This document shows, piece by piece, positions 1 to 8,015 of a stretch of 64,000 nucleotides of DNA. The notes beneath the pieces were generated by a model. The model did no database searches and was not told where the DNA came from. It saw nothing but the letters and a program-made list of their open reading frames with translations. The DNA lies in NCBI RefSeq assembly GCF_003957515.1, contig NZ_RQXW01000006.1:124001-188000 (forward strand), in the 5' to 3' direction. The first letter of the stretch is position 1; each line of letters starts with the position of its first letter. The position numbers were made by a program, and so were the translations under genes. Source of the stretch: Amphritea opalescens. Lineage in GTDB: Bacteria; Pseudomonadota; Gammaproteobacteria; Pseudomonadales; Balneatricaceae.

Positions 1-1008
1 GCCATTGGTTATCAAGTACCCGGCAGTCTCGACCGCCAAGAAGCCTTAGTCGATATCACCTTAGATAAACCATCACCTGAGGGACAAGACCTACTCGTTA
101 AAATCCAAGCGGTCTCTGTCAACCCAGCGGATTACAAAATGCGTCAAGCCATGCCTGCGCCCGACGGTGGCTGGAATATCTTAGGTTTTGATGCCTCTGG
201 GGTTGTTGAAGCGGTAGGGGCGGATGTCAAAAACTTTAAGATTGGTGATGAAGTCTACTACGCTGGTTCAATGGTTCGCCCAGGCACTAACAGCGAGTTT
301 CAGCTCGTCGATGAACGCATTGTCGCCAAGAAACCCACCAGCCTCAGCCACGCCGAAGCGGCTGCTATGCCACTCACCACGATTACCGCGTGGGAAGCTC
401 TATTTGATCGCTTAGATGTCACTCGCCCAACCATTCAGGGCGGCAATCTGATCTTGATAATCGGTGGGGCTGGCGGCGTTGGGTCCATTGCCATTCAATT
501 ACTACGAGCCTTGACGGATCTTACCGTCATTACCACCGTGTCTCGTCCCGAAACACAGGCTTGGGTAGAAGAGCTAGGTGCTCACTATGTGATCGATCAC
601 AGCAAACCGATGGCGCCACAAATTGAAGCATTAGGATTAGGCGCGCCTGGTTTCGTGTTTTCAACCAACCACAGTCAACATCACCTAGCGGATATCGCGG
701 AGTTGATCGCACCACAGGGCCGGTTTAGCTTAACCGATGAAGTCGAAGCCTTTGCCAGTCAGCCCTTTGTCATGAAATCAGTCTCGGTTCATTTTGAGCT
801 GATGTTCACCCGCTCATTTTTTGGCACCCCGGATATCGACGTACAACACCAGTTACTAAGTAAAGTCGCAGAACTGATTGATGCGGGAAAAGTAAGGTCA
901 ACACTGACTGAAGTCGCCGGCAACATCAATGCTGATAACTTGAAAAAAGTCCACGCACAGCTTGAAACCGGCAAAGCCCGGGGAAAAATCGTACTCGAAG
1001 GTTTCTAA
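1..1008 (+). CDS. Zinc-type alcohol dehydrogenase family / quinone oxidoreductase (5' end outside window)
   Basis: Medium-chain dehydrogenase/reductase, probably an NADPH-dependent quinone or enone reductase. The frame is open from base 1, and the first visible residues (AIGYQVPG) match the very beginning of this family, so only the start codon and perhaps one or two codons are missing. The Rossmann motif IGGAGGVGSIAIQLL lies near visible residues 153-167. The N-terminal GroES-like part reads VSVNPADYKMR and VGDEV-like text, without the cysteine cluster of zinc-binding ADHs. It ends GKIVLEGF, typical of the family. The ABM-domain monooxygenase follows after 27 bp with a good ribosome site, so co-transcription is likely. 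Substrate is unknown. Confidence 0.88.
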   Translation, partial: AIGYQVPGSLDRQEALVDITLDKPSPEGQDLLVKIQAVSVNPADYKMRQAMPAPDGGWNILGFDASGVVEAVGADVKNFKIGDEVYYAGSMVRPGTNSEFQLVDERIVAKKPTSLSHAEAAAMPLTTITAWEALFDRLDVTRPTIQGGNLILIIGGAGGVGSIAIQLLRALTDLTVITTVSRPETQAWVEELGAHYVIDHSKPMAPQIEALGLGAPGFVFSTNHSQHHLADIAELIAPQGRFSLTDEVEAFASQPFVMKSVSVHFELMFTRSFFGTPDIDVQHQLLSKVAELIDAGKVRSTLTEVAGNINADNLKKVHAQLETGKARGKIVLEGF

Positions 1009-1035
1009 ACATTTAATATCATCAGGAGCATCATC

Positions 1036-1659
1036 ATGGCTTTTACGCAAATCATCAAATTTTCAATTAAACCCGAGTTTAACGACGCATTTACTACCGC
1101 CCTATCCGTGAATAAAAATGGCGTTGCGCAAGAACCCGGCAACCTAGAAATGCGACTCTATCGGGATAATGCTAACCCTAATCTATTTTTTGCCTACGAC
1201 CGCTGGCAAGATGAGGCCGCCTTAGCGAGCCATATGCAGCAGCCATACACAAAAGAGCTGCTTGCACTGGCGGAACAAGCACAGGATAAACCGATCGAAG
1301 TCTTTACGGTTAATGACACTCAGCCTGCGCCGGTGGCATTAAAAGCGGCTAACCCAGAAGATCCTCTTTTTAACATCTTCTTTATCTTTAAAATTAAGCC
1401 TGGCAGCCGCGAAAAGCTAATCCAGCAGTTTGAAAAACACATTACCCATACCCGTACTGAAGACGGCTGCTTACTGTTCGATCTCTACACTGTCGAAGGC
1501 GATGATGAAACCTTAGTGGTCTATGAGCATTGGCGCAAAGAATCCGATGTCTGGGAGAAACATTTCAAACAGCCTTACGCCATGGAAACCGGAAAGTTAA
1601 TGGAAGAGTACGTTATCGGTGAACTGGAACAGTATATGAATTTTGTCACAGCGTTATAA
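1036..1659 (+). CDS. Tandem ABM-domain protein (putative quinol monooxygenase)
   Basis: A 207-residue protein made of two antibiotic-biosynthesis-monooxygenase (ABM) ferredoxin-like domains, about residues 1-95 and 105-200. Each has the family pattern of an opening beta strand (IIKFSIKPEF; FFIFKIKPGS), a central RLYRDN or LFDLYTV strand, and a Y-W segment (YDRWQDEAAL; YEHWRKESD). Single-domain relatives such as YgiN are about 100 residues and act on quinols or other aromatics as dimers; here the dimer appears fused. Start at ATG 1036 is supported by AGGAG 8 nt upstream. It lies 27 bp behind the reductase gene and before a nitroreductase, which suggests quinone or electrophile detoxification, but the substrate cannot be read from sequence. 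Confidence 0.8.
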   Translation: MAFTQIIKFSIKPEFNDAFTTALSVNKNGVAQEPGNLEMRLYRDNANPNLFFAYDRWQDEAALASHMQQPYTKELLALAEQAQDKPIEVFTVNDTQPAPVALKAANPEDPLFNIFFIFKIKPGSREKLIQQFEKHITHTRTEDGCLLFDLYTVEGDDETLVVYEHWRKESDVWEKHFKQPYAMETGKLMEEYVIGELEQYMNFVTAL

Positions 1660-1698
1660 ACAGCCGTTGTCCTAAAGGCAGATAAACCCTTTAATAAC

Positions 1699-1717
1699 AA
1701 AGAGCGACCGACTCTTT
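1699..1717 (+). terminator. Weak hairpin after the ABM-domain gene
   Basis: Six-base stem AAAGAG / CTCTTT around a 7-nt loop, ending in four T. Too short to be a certain rho-independent terminator, but it sits in the right place, 40 bp past the stop codon. Confidence 0.3.
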
Positions 1718-1828
1718 TGAGCTAATCAAAACGCAATTCATGTAAACTTAAAGCATTCGATGTGAGTGGTACTGGGCAATAACGTCAACCACTCACAATC
1801 AATGACAGAAGATCAGGAGATAGAAGAG

Positions 1829-2485
1829 ATGAACTTGACTGATATTGTAAAGTCTCGTTATGCCACCAAAGATTTTGATAGCAGCAAAACCATTCCCGAA
1901 GCGCTATTTAAGCAGATTAAAGATCTGCTACGCTACAGCCCTTCTAGCGTTAACTCCCAGCCATGGCACTTTGTCATTGCCGACTCACCTGAAACCCGCA
2001 AACGCATCAGCGCAGGTACTCAGGGGGCCTTTATCTTCAATGAACCAAAGGTCATGAACGCCTCGCACGTTATTCTATTTTGTGCCAAAACCGATATTGA
2101 TGATGCCTATATGCAGCGCCTGCTGGACGTAGAGGATAAAGACGGACGTTTTGCCGAACCCGCCTTTAAAGAGGGCGTCAGTAATGGACGCTCGATGTTT
2201 GTTAATCTCCACCGCTACGAGTTAAAAGATGCACAGCATTGGATGGAAAAGCAGGTTTATCTAAATATGGGTACAGTACTACTCGGTGCCGGTGCACTGG
2301 GTATTGATGCGGTGCCTATTGAAGGGGTCGATACTAAAGCGCTCAACGAAGAGTTTGGTCTGATCGAAAAAGGTTATACGGCACTCGCCCTCGTTGCTCT
2401 AGGCTATCGTAACCCAGCAGACTTCAATGCAGGCTTACCTAAATCAAGACTGCCGGAAGAAGAGATCTTTACTCTGCTATCTTAA
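1829..2485 (+). CDS. nfsB: Oxygen-insensitive NAD(P)H nitroreductase / dihydropteridine reductase family
   Basis: FMN-dependent nitroreductase that reduces nitroaromatics and quinones by two-electron steps in the cytoplasm. Similarity to E. coli NfsB (217 residues) runs end to end: YSPSSVNSQPWHF, ASHVILFCAKT, EDKDGRF, MEKQVYLNMG, LGIDAVPIEG, EKGYTALALV and LPKSRLP are all recognisable. The open frame reaches back to 1766, but the start chosen is ATG 1829 (218 residues), which has CAGGAGA about 9 nt upstream and matches the family N-terminus. It is separated from the upstream pair by about 170 bp with a weak hairpin, so it may have its own promoter. Confidence 0.93.
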   Translation: MNLTDIVKSRYATKDFDSSKTIPEALFKQIKDLLRYSPSSVNSQPWHFVIADSPETRKRISAGTQGAFIFNEPKVMNASHVILFCAKTDIDDAYMQRLLDVEDKDGRFAEPAFKEGVSNGRSMFVNLHRYELKDAQHWMEKQVYLNMGTVLLGAGALGIDAVPIEGVDTKALNEEFGLIEKGYTALALVALGYRNPADFNAGLPKSRLPEEEIFTLLS

Positions 2486-2542
2486 TCATGAAGATCGGTT
2501 AGCTAGAGATATCAAGCTGATACTCTGTTTATCAGCAGCTGT

Positions 2543-2576
2543 CAGGCTTTTCTAACATTCCCCTTAGAGAAGCCTG
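2543..2576. terminator. Long hairpin between nfsB and the convergent small gene
   Basis: Thirteen-base arms, CAGGCTTTTCTAA at 2543-2555 and TTAGAGAAGCCTG at 2564-2576, pair with one G-U step around an 8-nt loop. There is no T-run on either side, so this is terminator-like rather than a textbook intrinsic terminator. Its position between two convergent genes fits transcript-end stabilisation. Confidence 0.45.
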
Positions 2577-2636
2577 CCTTAAAGCAATGCGCGAATTCCC
2601 GCCCCTCTAAACAGACTGTCTAGAAAATCATGTCAT

Positions 2637-2846
2637 TTAAGCCATCGAACGATACTGCAAAATCAAACTAATAATATCGTGATCGCTAGCAACGGCTTCC
2701 ATCGCTTCATCCATGCGACGTCGCTGCGGTAAAAAAATATTGAATTTATTGCGCAGCACCTCGCTCACCTGTTCATCTGAATTAGGATCAAAGGTGGTTC
2801 CCGCAAAATTGCAGATACGCTGAAGTGTAAAGGTTTTCGTGGTCAT
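2637..2846 (-). CDS. Small hypothetical protein, 69 aa
   Basis: I do not recognise a named family. The product is soluble, without signal peptide or membrane segment, and has balanced composition with two helical stretches (around residues 24-35 and 45-66) and an RRR cluster near residue 43. It starts at an ATG with no strong ribosome site (ACATTATATTT before it), which lowers certainty. The gene stands alone between convergent nfsB and an A-tract region that would form its upstream DNA. It looks like a genuine coding frame rather than a shadow because nothing else covers this stretch. Confidence 0.55.
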   Translation of the reverse strand: MTTKTFTLQRICNFAGTTFDPNSDEQVSEVLRNKFNIFLPQRRRMDEAMEAVASDHDIISLILQYRSMA

Positions 2847-3149
2847 AAATATAATGTCTGCTTAAATAATAGAAGCCCTGCCCTGAAAAACTCATCAGCA
2901 GATAGCTAAAACGGCCGAGATAAGCCGAAGAATAAAATAAAAAGGGGTCAAAACAGTGAAAGCATTATTTTAAAAAAATAATCTAAAAAAGAACTAAAAA
3001 AGAACTAAAAAAGAACCAAAAAAAACAGATCTAAAAAATCAAAAAAATGTTCGCGCCCTACGACGAATGATGTGACCGGCATACAACCCAATCAGACACA
3101 CATATCGAATACTAAAACAGGAGCGCGGTAAAACGACCAACCGGCAGGA
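2847..3149. other. AT-rich intergenic region with phased A-tracts
   Basis: No gene seen. It holds A-tract repeats at 2983-3025 (separate entry) and would include the promoter of the small minus-strand gene ending at 2637 and the 3' untranslated part of the minus-strand gene ending at 3150. Confidence 0.6.
2983..3025. repeat. Three tandem 11-bp units with phased A-tracts
   Basis: The unit CTAAAAAAGAA occurs at 2983-2993, 2994-3004 and 3005-3015, followed by a variant CC plus A-run at 3016-3025. Runs of six or more A recur every 11 bp, close to one helical turn, which is the known condition for intrinsic DNA curvature. On the minus strand the region is a run of T-tracts upstream of the small gene at 2637-2846. 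Confidence 0.8.
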
Positions 3150-3326
3150 CTATCGAGGAGAAGCTTTGCCTAATACGATATGACGTGGACCACCGTTATT
3201 TTCACGGCCAGAAACGCCTTTATCAATTTTCTGAATTTCACCACCAGCCTCTAAGAAGGCGGCTGTCTGCTCAGCAATAGAATCATGGGTTTCATTTGCT
3301 GCTGTTTTTTTAGACTTAACTGCCAT
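3150..3326 (-). CDS. Small SutA-like protein, 58 aa
   Basis: Start taken at ATG 3326 (MAVKSKK), with GGAG about 9 nt upstream; the longer reading from 3359 lacks such a site. The middle reads AAFLEAGGEIQKIDKGV, which resembles the EEFLARGGKVQEIEP segment that I recall from SutA, the RNA-polymerase-binding regulator of slow-growing Pseudomonas. The acidic N-terminal half of SutA is absent and the tail ends GGPRHIVLGKASPR. The protein is lysine-rich at its start and probably disordered outside the central helix. Function as a transcription factor is inference from a short motif only. Confidence 0.6.
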   Translation of the reverse strand: MAVKSKKTAANETHDSIAEQTAAFLEAGGEIQKIDKGVSGRENNGGPRHIVLGKASPR

Positions 3327-3359
3327 AAAAAAGGCTCCGTTTATATGGTGGCCTACCAC

Positions 3360-3662
3360 TTTAACATTTTTTTGCCCTCTTCGTGCGGATATTTACAGCA
3401 ACTCAACCGCTAACCCTCGACACCTCCCCTTAATGAATCACTGACTCTCGATCAATACAGCCATTGCAAACTACATTATTCGTACTTTTTCATGATCAAT
3501 CATCAATGACTGAATATGACCAAAACCCCTTAACCCTGTTTTAACCTTGACTTTGTTATGCTCGATAATTAATAGACATTTACCGGTGTTCACCTATCGG
3601 TAGCGCGAATATTCTGCTGTCTTAAGCCTCGTCTTTATTTACTTATTAAGGAACATTCCATC
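3360..3662. promoter_or_regulatory. Divergent intergenic region before the RND pump
   Basis: No gene seen. It contains an 11-bp direct repeat and possible -35 element (next entry) and must hold the promoters of the pump operon and of the small minus-strand gene at 3326. Confidence 0.5.
3530..3552 (+). promoter_or_regulatory. Direct repeat TTAACC-N5-TTAACC overlapping a -35-like TTGACT
   Basis: TTAACC at 3530-3535 is repeated at 3541-3546, exactly 11 bp apart, with neighbouring bases also similar (CTG versus TTG). An 11-bp direct repeat is the usual layout of OmpR/PhoB-family binding sites. TTGACT at 3547-3552 abuts it; a -10 is weak (TAATAG at 3570). The response regulator encoded at 9512 belongs to that family and is the natural candidate binder. 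This is inference from layout. Confidence 0.45.
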
Positions 3663-4850
3663 ATGAAACACTCAAGCTATATCGGGGGGCTAGTACTGAT
3701 CACTGCTTTGGTCAGCGGTTGCCAACAAGAGCCCTCGGCTGCAAAAGCGCCATCGGTTCCTGCTGTATCCTATATCACGGTGACCACAGAGCCATACAAG
3801 ATAGACAGCGAGATGCAGGCCCGAGTAGTCGCGGCACAGGTGGCTGAAGTGCGCCCCCAAGTCGGCGGTATTATTCAACAACGTCAATTTGCAGAAGGCA
3901 GTTTGGTTGAGCAAGGACAGCTGCTTTACCAAATTGATCCTGCAACCTATCAAGCCGCTTATAACGAAGCAAAAGCCAATTTAAATAGCGCTAAAGCCAC
4001 ACTCAACACCGCTAAATTAAAAGATCAGCGTTATGCGAAGTTGATTAAACTCGAAGGTATTTCGCAACAGGATTACGATGATGCCCACGCCGCTTATTTA
4101 GAAGCCAAAGCCAATATCGATAAATATAAAGCTGCCTTACAAACCGCGGCTATCAACCTTGAATACACCAAAATAAAAGCGCCTATTTCTGGCCACATCG
4201 GCATCTCAAGTGTCAGCCAGGGCGCATTAGTCACCGCGCAACAAACCTCAGCATTAGCCACGATCCGTACCCTAGACCCGATCTATGTCGATATGACTAA
4301 AAGCAGCACTGAGCTATTAAAACTGCGCCAACAGCTAAACGATCAGAGTATCAAACAAGGCACTACTGCGGTGACACTCTCATTGGAAGACGGCAGTGAA
4401 TATCAACATCAGGGACAACTGAAAATGCAAGAGGTAGCCGTTGATACATCCACCGGCAGCGTTACCTTGCGGGCTGAATTTCCAAACCCAGAGGGTTTGT
4501 TATTACCCGGCATGTTTGTCCGCGCTAAAGTAAATGAAGGCACCGATGAAAACGCCATTCTCGCGCCTCAACAAGGGATTTATCACAGTGCCGATGGCAA
4601 AGCTTATGCTTATGTCATTGATGATAACAATCTCGTCGAAAAACGGATCGTAGAAACAGTCAGCGCTGTTGATAACAAATGGTTAGTGACCAGCGGCTTA
4701 GCGGCCAATGACAAACTGTTGGTCGAAGGTTCTAACAAAATCCGCCCCGGCAGTGAAGTTAAACCGGTACAGGTCGAAATGAACAACAAAGGCTCAATGG
4801 TAACCGTCAGTGAATCTCACGATACCCATGCCACCCAAGGGGGAGCGTAA
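3663..4850 (+). CDS. RND efflux periplasmic adaptor (AcrA/MexA family lipoprotein)
   Basis: Membrane-fusion protein linking an inner-membrane RND pump to an outer-membrane channel. The N-terminus MKHSSYIGGLVLITALVSGC carries a lipobox (VSGC), so it is a lipoprotein anchored in the inner membrane. The order is lipoyl/barrel-sandwich half (VRPQVGG-type text near residue 62, VEQGQLLYQIDP near 82), long coiled-coil hairpin (about 97-165), second lipoyl half (KIKAPISGHIG), beta-barrel and membrane-proximal domains. Length 395 matches AcrA (397). The RND gene follows after 3 bp with its ribosome site inside this gene's end, so translation is coupled. Confidence 0.95.
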   Translation: MKHSSYIGGLVLITALVSGCQQEPSAAKAPSVPAVSYITVTTEPYKIDSEMQARVVAAQVAEVRPQVGGIIQQRQFAEGSLVEQGQLLYQIDPATYQAAYNEAKANLNSAKATLNTAKLKDQRYAKLIKLEGISQQDYDDAHAAYLEAKANIDKYKAALQTAAINLEYTKIKAPISGHIGISSVSQGALVTAQQTSALATIRTLDPIYVDMTKSSTELLKLRQQLNDQSIKQGTTAVTLSLEDGSEYQHQGQLKMQEVAVDTSTGSVTLRAEFPNPEGLLLPGMFVRAKVNEGTDENAILAPQQGIYHSADGKAYAYVIDDNNLVEKRIVETVSAVDNKWLVTSGLAANDKLLVEGSNKIRPGSEVKPVQVEMNNKGSMVTVSESHDTHATQGGA

Positions 4851-4853
4851 CCT

Positions 4854-7800
4854 ATGTTTGCTCGCTTCTTTATCGACCGCCCAGTCTTTGCCTGGGTGAT
4901 ATCGATTATTATCATGCTCACCGGTATCGCCTCAATTATGTCGCTGCCTATTGCGCAATACCCCAGTATTGCACCACCGGTTATCAAGGTAAAAACCTCC
5001 TATACCGGCGCCGATGCGATCACTGTTGAAAACAGTGTCACACAAATATTAGAGCAACAACTGACCGGCCTTGATGGGCTCCTATACTTCTCCTCTTCCA
5101 GTACCTCTGATGGTTCGGTAGAGGTGAATATCACCTTTGAAGAGGGCACAGACCCCGATTACGCTCAGGTTCAGGTGCAAAACAAAGTCCAACAGATTAC
5201 TTCACGTCTTCCTGATTCGGTGCAATCCGAAGGGGTTACCGTTACCAAATCAAACTCTGATTTCTTATTGGTCACGGCGCTTTATGATTCTACCGACCAA
5301 GCGAACGCCTTCGACATTGCGGATTATATCTCCTCTAACATGGAAGATAGCCTAGCCCGTATAGAAGGCGTCGGTGACGTGCGGGTGTTTGGTGCACAAT
5401 ACGCTATGCGGATCTGGTTAGACCCAACGAAGCTGGCCTCCTATGAGTTAATGCCGTCGGATATTGCCAGCGCCTTAGCCGCGCAGAATATACAGGTGCC
5501 TGCCGGTAAAATTGGTGCGGTGCCTGCACCCGCTAATCAAGAACTTAACGCAACCGTCACCGCTCAATCGATGATGTCAACGCCGGATGAGTTTCGTAAT
5601 ATCATCATAAAGCGTGATAGTTCCGGTGCGAATGTTCTCCTCAGTGATATTGCCCGGGTTGAGATTGGTAGTGAAAACTACGATGTTATCCCCCGTTTGA
5701 ATGGTCACCCCGCGTCAGGGATCGCCATTATGCTATCACCCGGTGCAAACGCACTGGATACCGCGACCCGCGTTAAAGACAAAGTGGCTGAGCTGGAAGC
5801 AAGCCTGCCTGACGGCTATGTAGTCACCTTCCCACGAGATAGTACTGCATTTATTAAAATATCGATTAGCGAAGTGGTCCAAACGCTTGCTGAAGCGATC
5901 GTATTAGTCGTACTGGTGATGTGGATCTTCTTACAAAACTGGCGGGCTACCCTGATTCCAGCGATCGCTGTACCCGTGGTGTTACTCGGCACCTTTGGTG
6001 TGCTATCCGTGTTTGGTTTTTCAATCAATACCTTAACCATGTTCGGTATTGTATTATCCATTGGCTTACTCGTTGATGATGCCATCGTGGTGGTCGAAAA
6101 CGTTGAACGTTTGATGCGTGAGGAAAACCTATCACCGCGAGACGCCACTATAAAATCGATGTCCGAAATTAGTAGTGCGCTAATCGGTATTGCCGTGGTG
6201 TTATCAGCGGTATTCTTACCGATGGCGTTCTTTGGCGGCTCAACCGGCGTCATCTATCAGCAGTTTTCTATTGCCATCGTCTCATCGATGGTTCTATCCG
6301 TGATCGTGGCGTTGACGCTAAGCCCAACCCTATGCGCCAGCCTGTTAACCAAAGAAGATCATAGCCGTCACAACAAAGGCTTTTTTGCTGGCTTTAACCG
6401 TGTTTTTGACCGCATGACCGCCTCTTACACCGGCCATGTTAAAGGTATCATCAGCCGTAAACTACGCTGGGTACTGCTATACGGCATCATTGTGGCAATT
6501 CTTGGCGTACTGATCGTGCGTATGCCAACCGGCTTTTTGCCACAGGAAGACCAAGGCAGCACCATGTTCCAAATTAGCTTACCCGCAGGCGCATCAATCA
6601 AGCGTACCCGCGAAGCGGCTGAACAAGTAGAAAGCTACTTAGCCGAGGAGGAAACCGATACGGTGGTTCGTATGTTTTCGATCGCCGGTTTTAACTTTTC
6701 AGGTAGTGGACAAAATGCGGGCATGGGGTTTGTGTCATTAAAACCTTGGGATGAGCGTCCTCGCGATGATCAAAGTGCCGATGCATTGATTCAACGGATG
6801 AATAAAAACCTATCCTCCATTCGTGATGCCAACGTTTTCGCCATGTCGCAACCGGTGATACGGGGATTAGGCCAAAGTAACGGCTTCACCTTTGAGCTAC
6901 AGGCCGCTGCGGGTACTTCTCGTGAAGAGTTAACTGCCTTAAAAAATGAACTGTTAACCAAAGCACGCCAAAGCGAACTACTCGTAGCCATCCGAGAGGG
7001 TGCGTTGAGTGAAACACCACAACTTAAGATTGATATCGATAACGGTAAAGCGACCACACTTGGGGTGTCATTATCCGATGTGGCTAACACCTTAACCGCG
7101 GCTTGGGCGGGCTCTTATGTCAATGACTTTATTGATGATGGTCGGGTAAAGAAAGTCTACGTCATGGGTGATTCTGAGTTCCGCTCAAAACCTGAGGACT
7201 TAAACCAATGGCATGTGCGCGGCCAGGATGCTGATGGCAACACCACCATGACCCCCTTCTCTGCGTTTAGCTCTGTTTCTTGGTCAAGCACCCCGCAAAG
7301 CTTATCTCGCTTCAATGGTATTTCATCCTATGGAATACAAGGGGCATCGGCTAGCGGTGTTAGTTCCGGCCAAGCGATGGCGGAGATGGAACGTCTGACG
7401 GATGAAGTAGGGCAAGGCAAACTCACCTACTCATGGAGCGGTTTATCCTATCAGGAGAAGCTATCGGGTGGTCAATCAACGATGCTCTATGTCATTTCAA
7501 TCCTCGTCGTATTCCTTGCGCTAGCGGCCCTGTATGAAAGTTGGTCAGTGCCTCTGGCGGTCATTCTGGTGATTCCGTTAGGTGTCATTGGTGCGGTGCT
7601 AGCATCTACCATGCGCGGCTTAGACAACGACATTTACTTCCAAGTGGCCCTGCTGACAACCATTGGACTGGCATCCAAGAATGCCATTCTGATCGTGGAA
7701 TTTGCCGAAGCCTCCTATCAACGGGGTATGTCATTAGTGGATGCCGCAGTGGAAGCCGCCAAACTACGTTTACGGCCGATCATTATGACCTCACTCGCCT

Positions 7801-8015
7801 TTATTTTTGGCACCCTGCCGCTGGCGATCTCATCGGGGGCCGGTGCGAATAGCCGTATCGCCATCGGTACGGGTATTGTGGGTGGTACCTTCACCGCAAC
7901 CCTATTGGGGATCTTCCTTGTACCCCTGTTCTTTGTGTTAATCCGCGGCGCCTTCCCATCAAGACGTCCCGTTTATAATGACGAAGCGAATAAAGAGGAC
8001 ACTCACCATGCTTAA
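4854..8015 (+). CDS. RND multidrug efflux transporter, AcrB/MexB (HAE1) family
   Basis: Proton-driven trimeric inner-membrane pump that exports drugs, dyes, detergents and similar amphiphiles. The 1053-residue length and the opening MFARFFIDRPVFAWVIS match the HAE1 family. Twelve membrane segments are arranged in two halves. The proton-relay pair is visible in GLLVDDAIVVVENVER (two aspartates equivalent to AcrB D407/D408), with the matching lysine-asparagine text LASKNAILIVEFA in the second half. Porter-domain motifs such as AQYPSIAPPV and LPDGYVVTFPRD-type text are intact, so no sign of decay. The last 8 bases overlap the outer-membrane channel gene. Confidence 0.97.
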   Translation: MFARFFIDRPVFAWVISIIIMLTGIASIMSLPIAQYPSIAPPVIKVKTSYTGADAITVENSVTQILEQQLTGLDGLLYFSSSSTSDGSVEVNITFEEGTDPDYAQVQVQNKVQQITSRLPDSVQSEGVTVTKSNSDFLLVTALYDSTDQANAFDIADYISSNMEDSLARIEGVGDVRVFGAQYAMRIWLDPTKLASYELMPSDIASALAAQNIQVPAGKIGAVPAPANQELNATVTAQSMMSTPDEFRNIIIKRDSSGANVLLSDIARVEIGSENYDVIPRLNGHPASGIAIMLSPGANALDTATRVKDKVAELEASLPDGYVVTFPRDSTAFIKISISEVVQTLAEAIVLVVLVMWIFLQNWRATLIPAIAVPVVLLGTFGVLSVFGFSINTLTMFGIVLSIGLLVDDAIVVVENVERLMREENLSPRDATIKSMSEISSALIGIAVVLSAVFLPMAFFGGSTGVIYQQFSIAIVSSMVLSVIVALTLSPTLCASLLTKEDHSRHNKGFFAGFNRVFDRMTASYTGHVKGIISRKLRWVLLYGIIVAILGVLIVRMPTGFLPQEDQGSTMFQISLPAGASIKRTREAAEQVESYLAEEETDTVVRMFSIAGFNFSGSGQNAGMGFVSLKPWDERPRDDQSADALIQRMNKNLSSIRDANVFAMSQPVIRGLGQSNGFTFELQAAAGTSREELTALKNELLTKARQSELLVAIREGALSETPQLKIDIDNGKATTLGVSLSDVANTLTAAWAGSYVNDFIDDGRVKKVYVMGDSEFRSKPEDLNQWHVRGQDADGNTTMTPFSAFSSVSWSSTPQSLSRFNGISSYGIQGASASGVSSGQAMAEMERLTDEVGQGKLTYSWSGLSYQEKLSGGQSTMLYVISILVVFLALAALYESWSVPLAVILVIPLGVIGAVLASTMRGLDNDIYFQVALLTTIGLASKNAILIVEFAEASYQRGMSLVDAAVEAAKLRLRPIIMTSLAFIFGTLPLAISSGAGANSRIAIGTGIVGGTFTATLLGIFLVPLFFVLIRGAFPSRRPVYNDEANKEDTHHA

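Noticed and set aside
2983-3025. CRISPR or satellite array
   Set aside because: Units of 11 bp are contiguous with no spacers; phased A-tracts explain the pattern better.
5816-6253. Open frame of 145 codons on the minus strand
   Set aside because: Antisense shadow of the RND transporter membrane region, rich in Thr/Ile/Ser from reversed hydrophobic codons.
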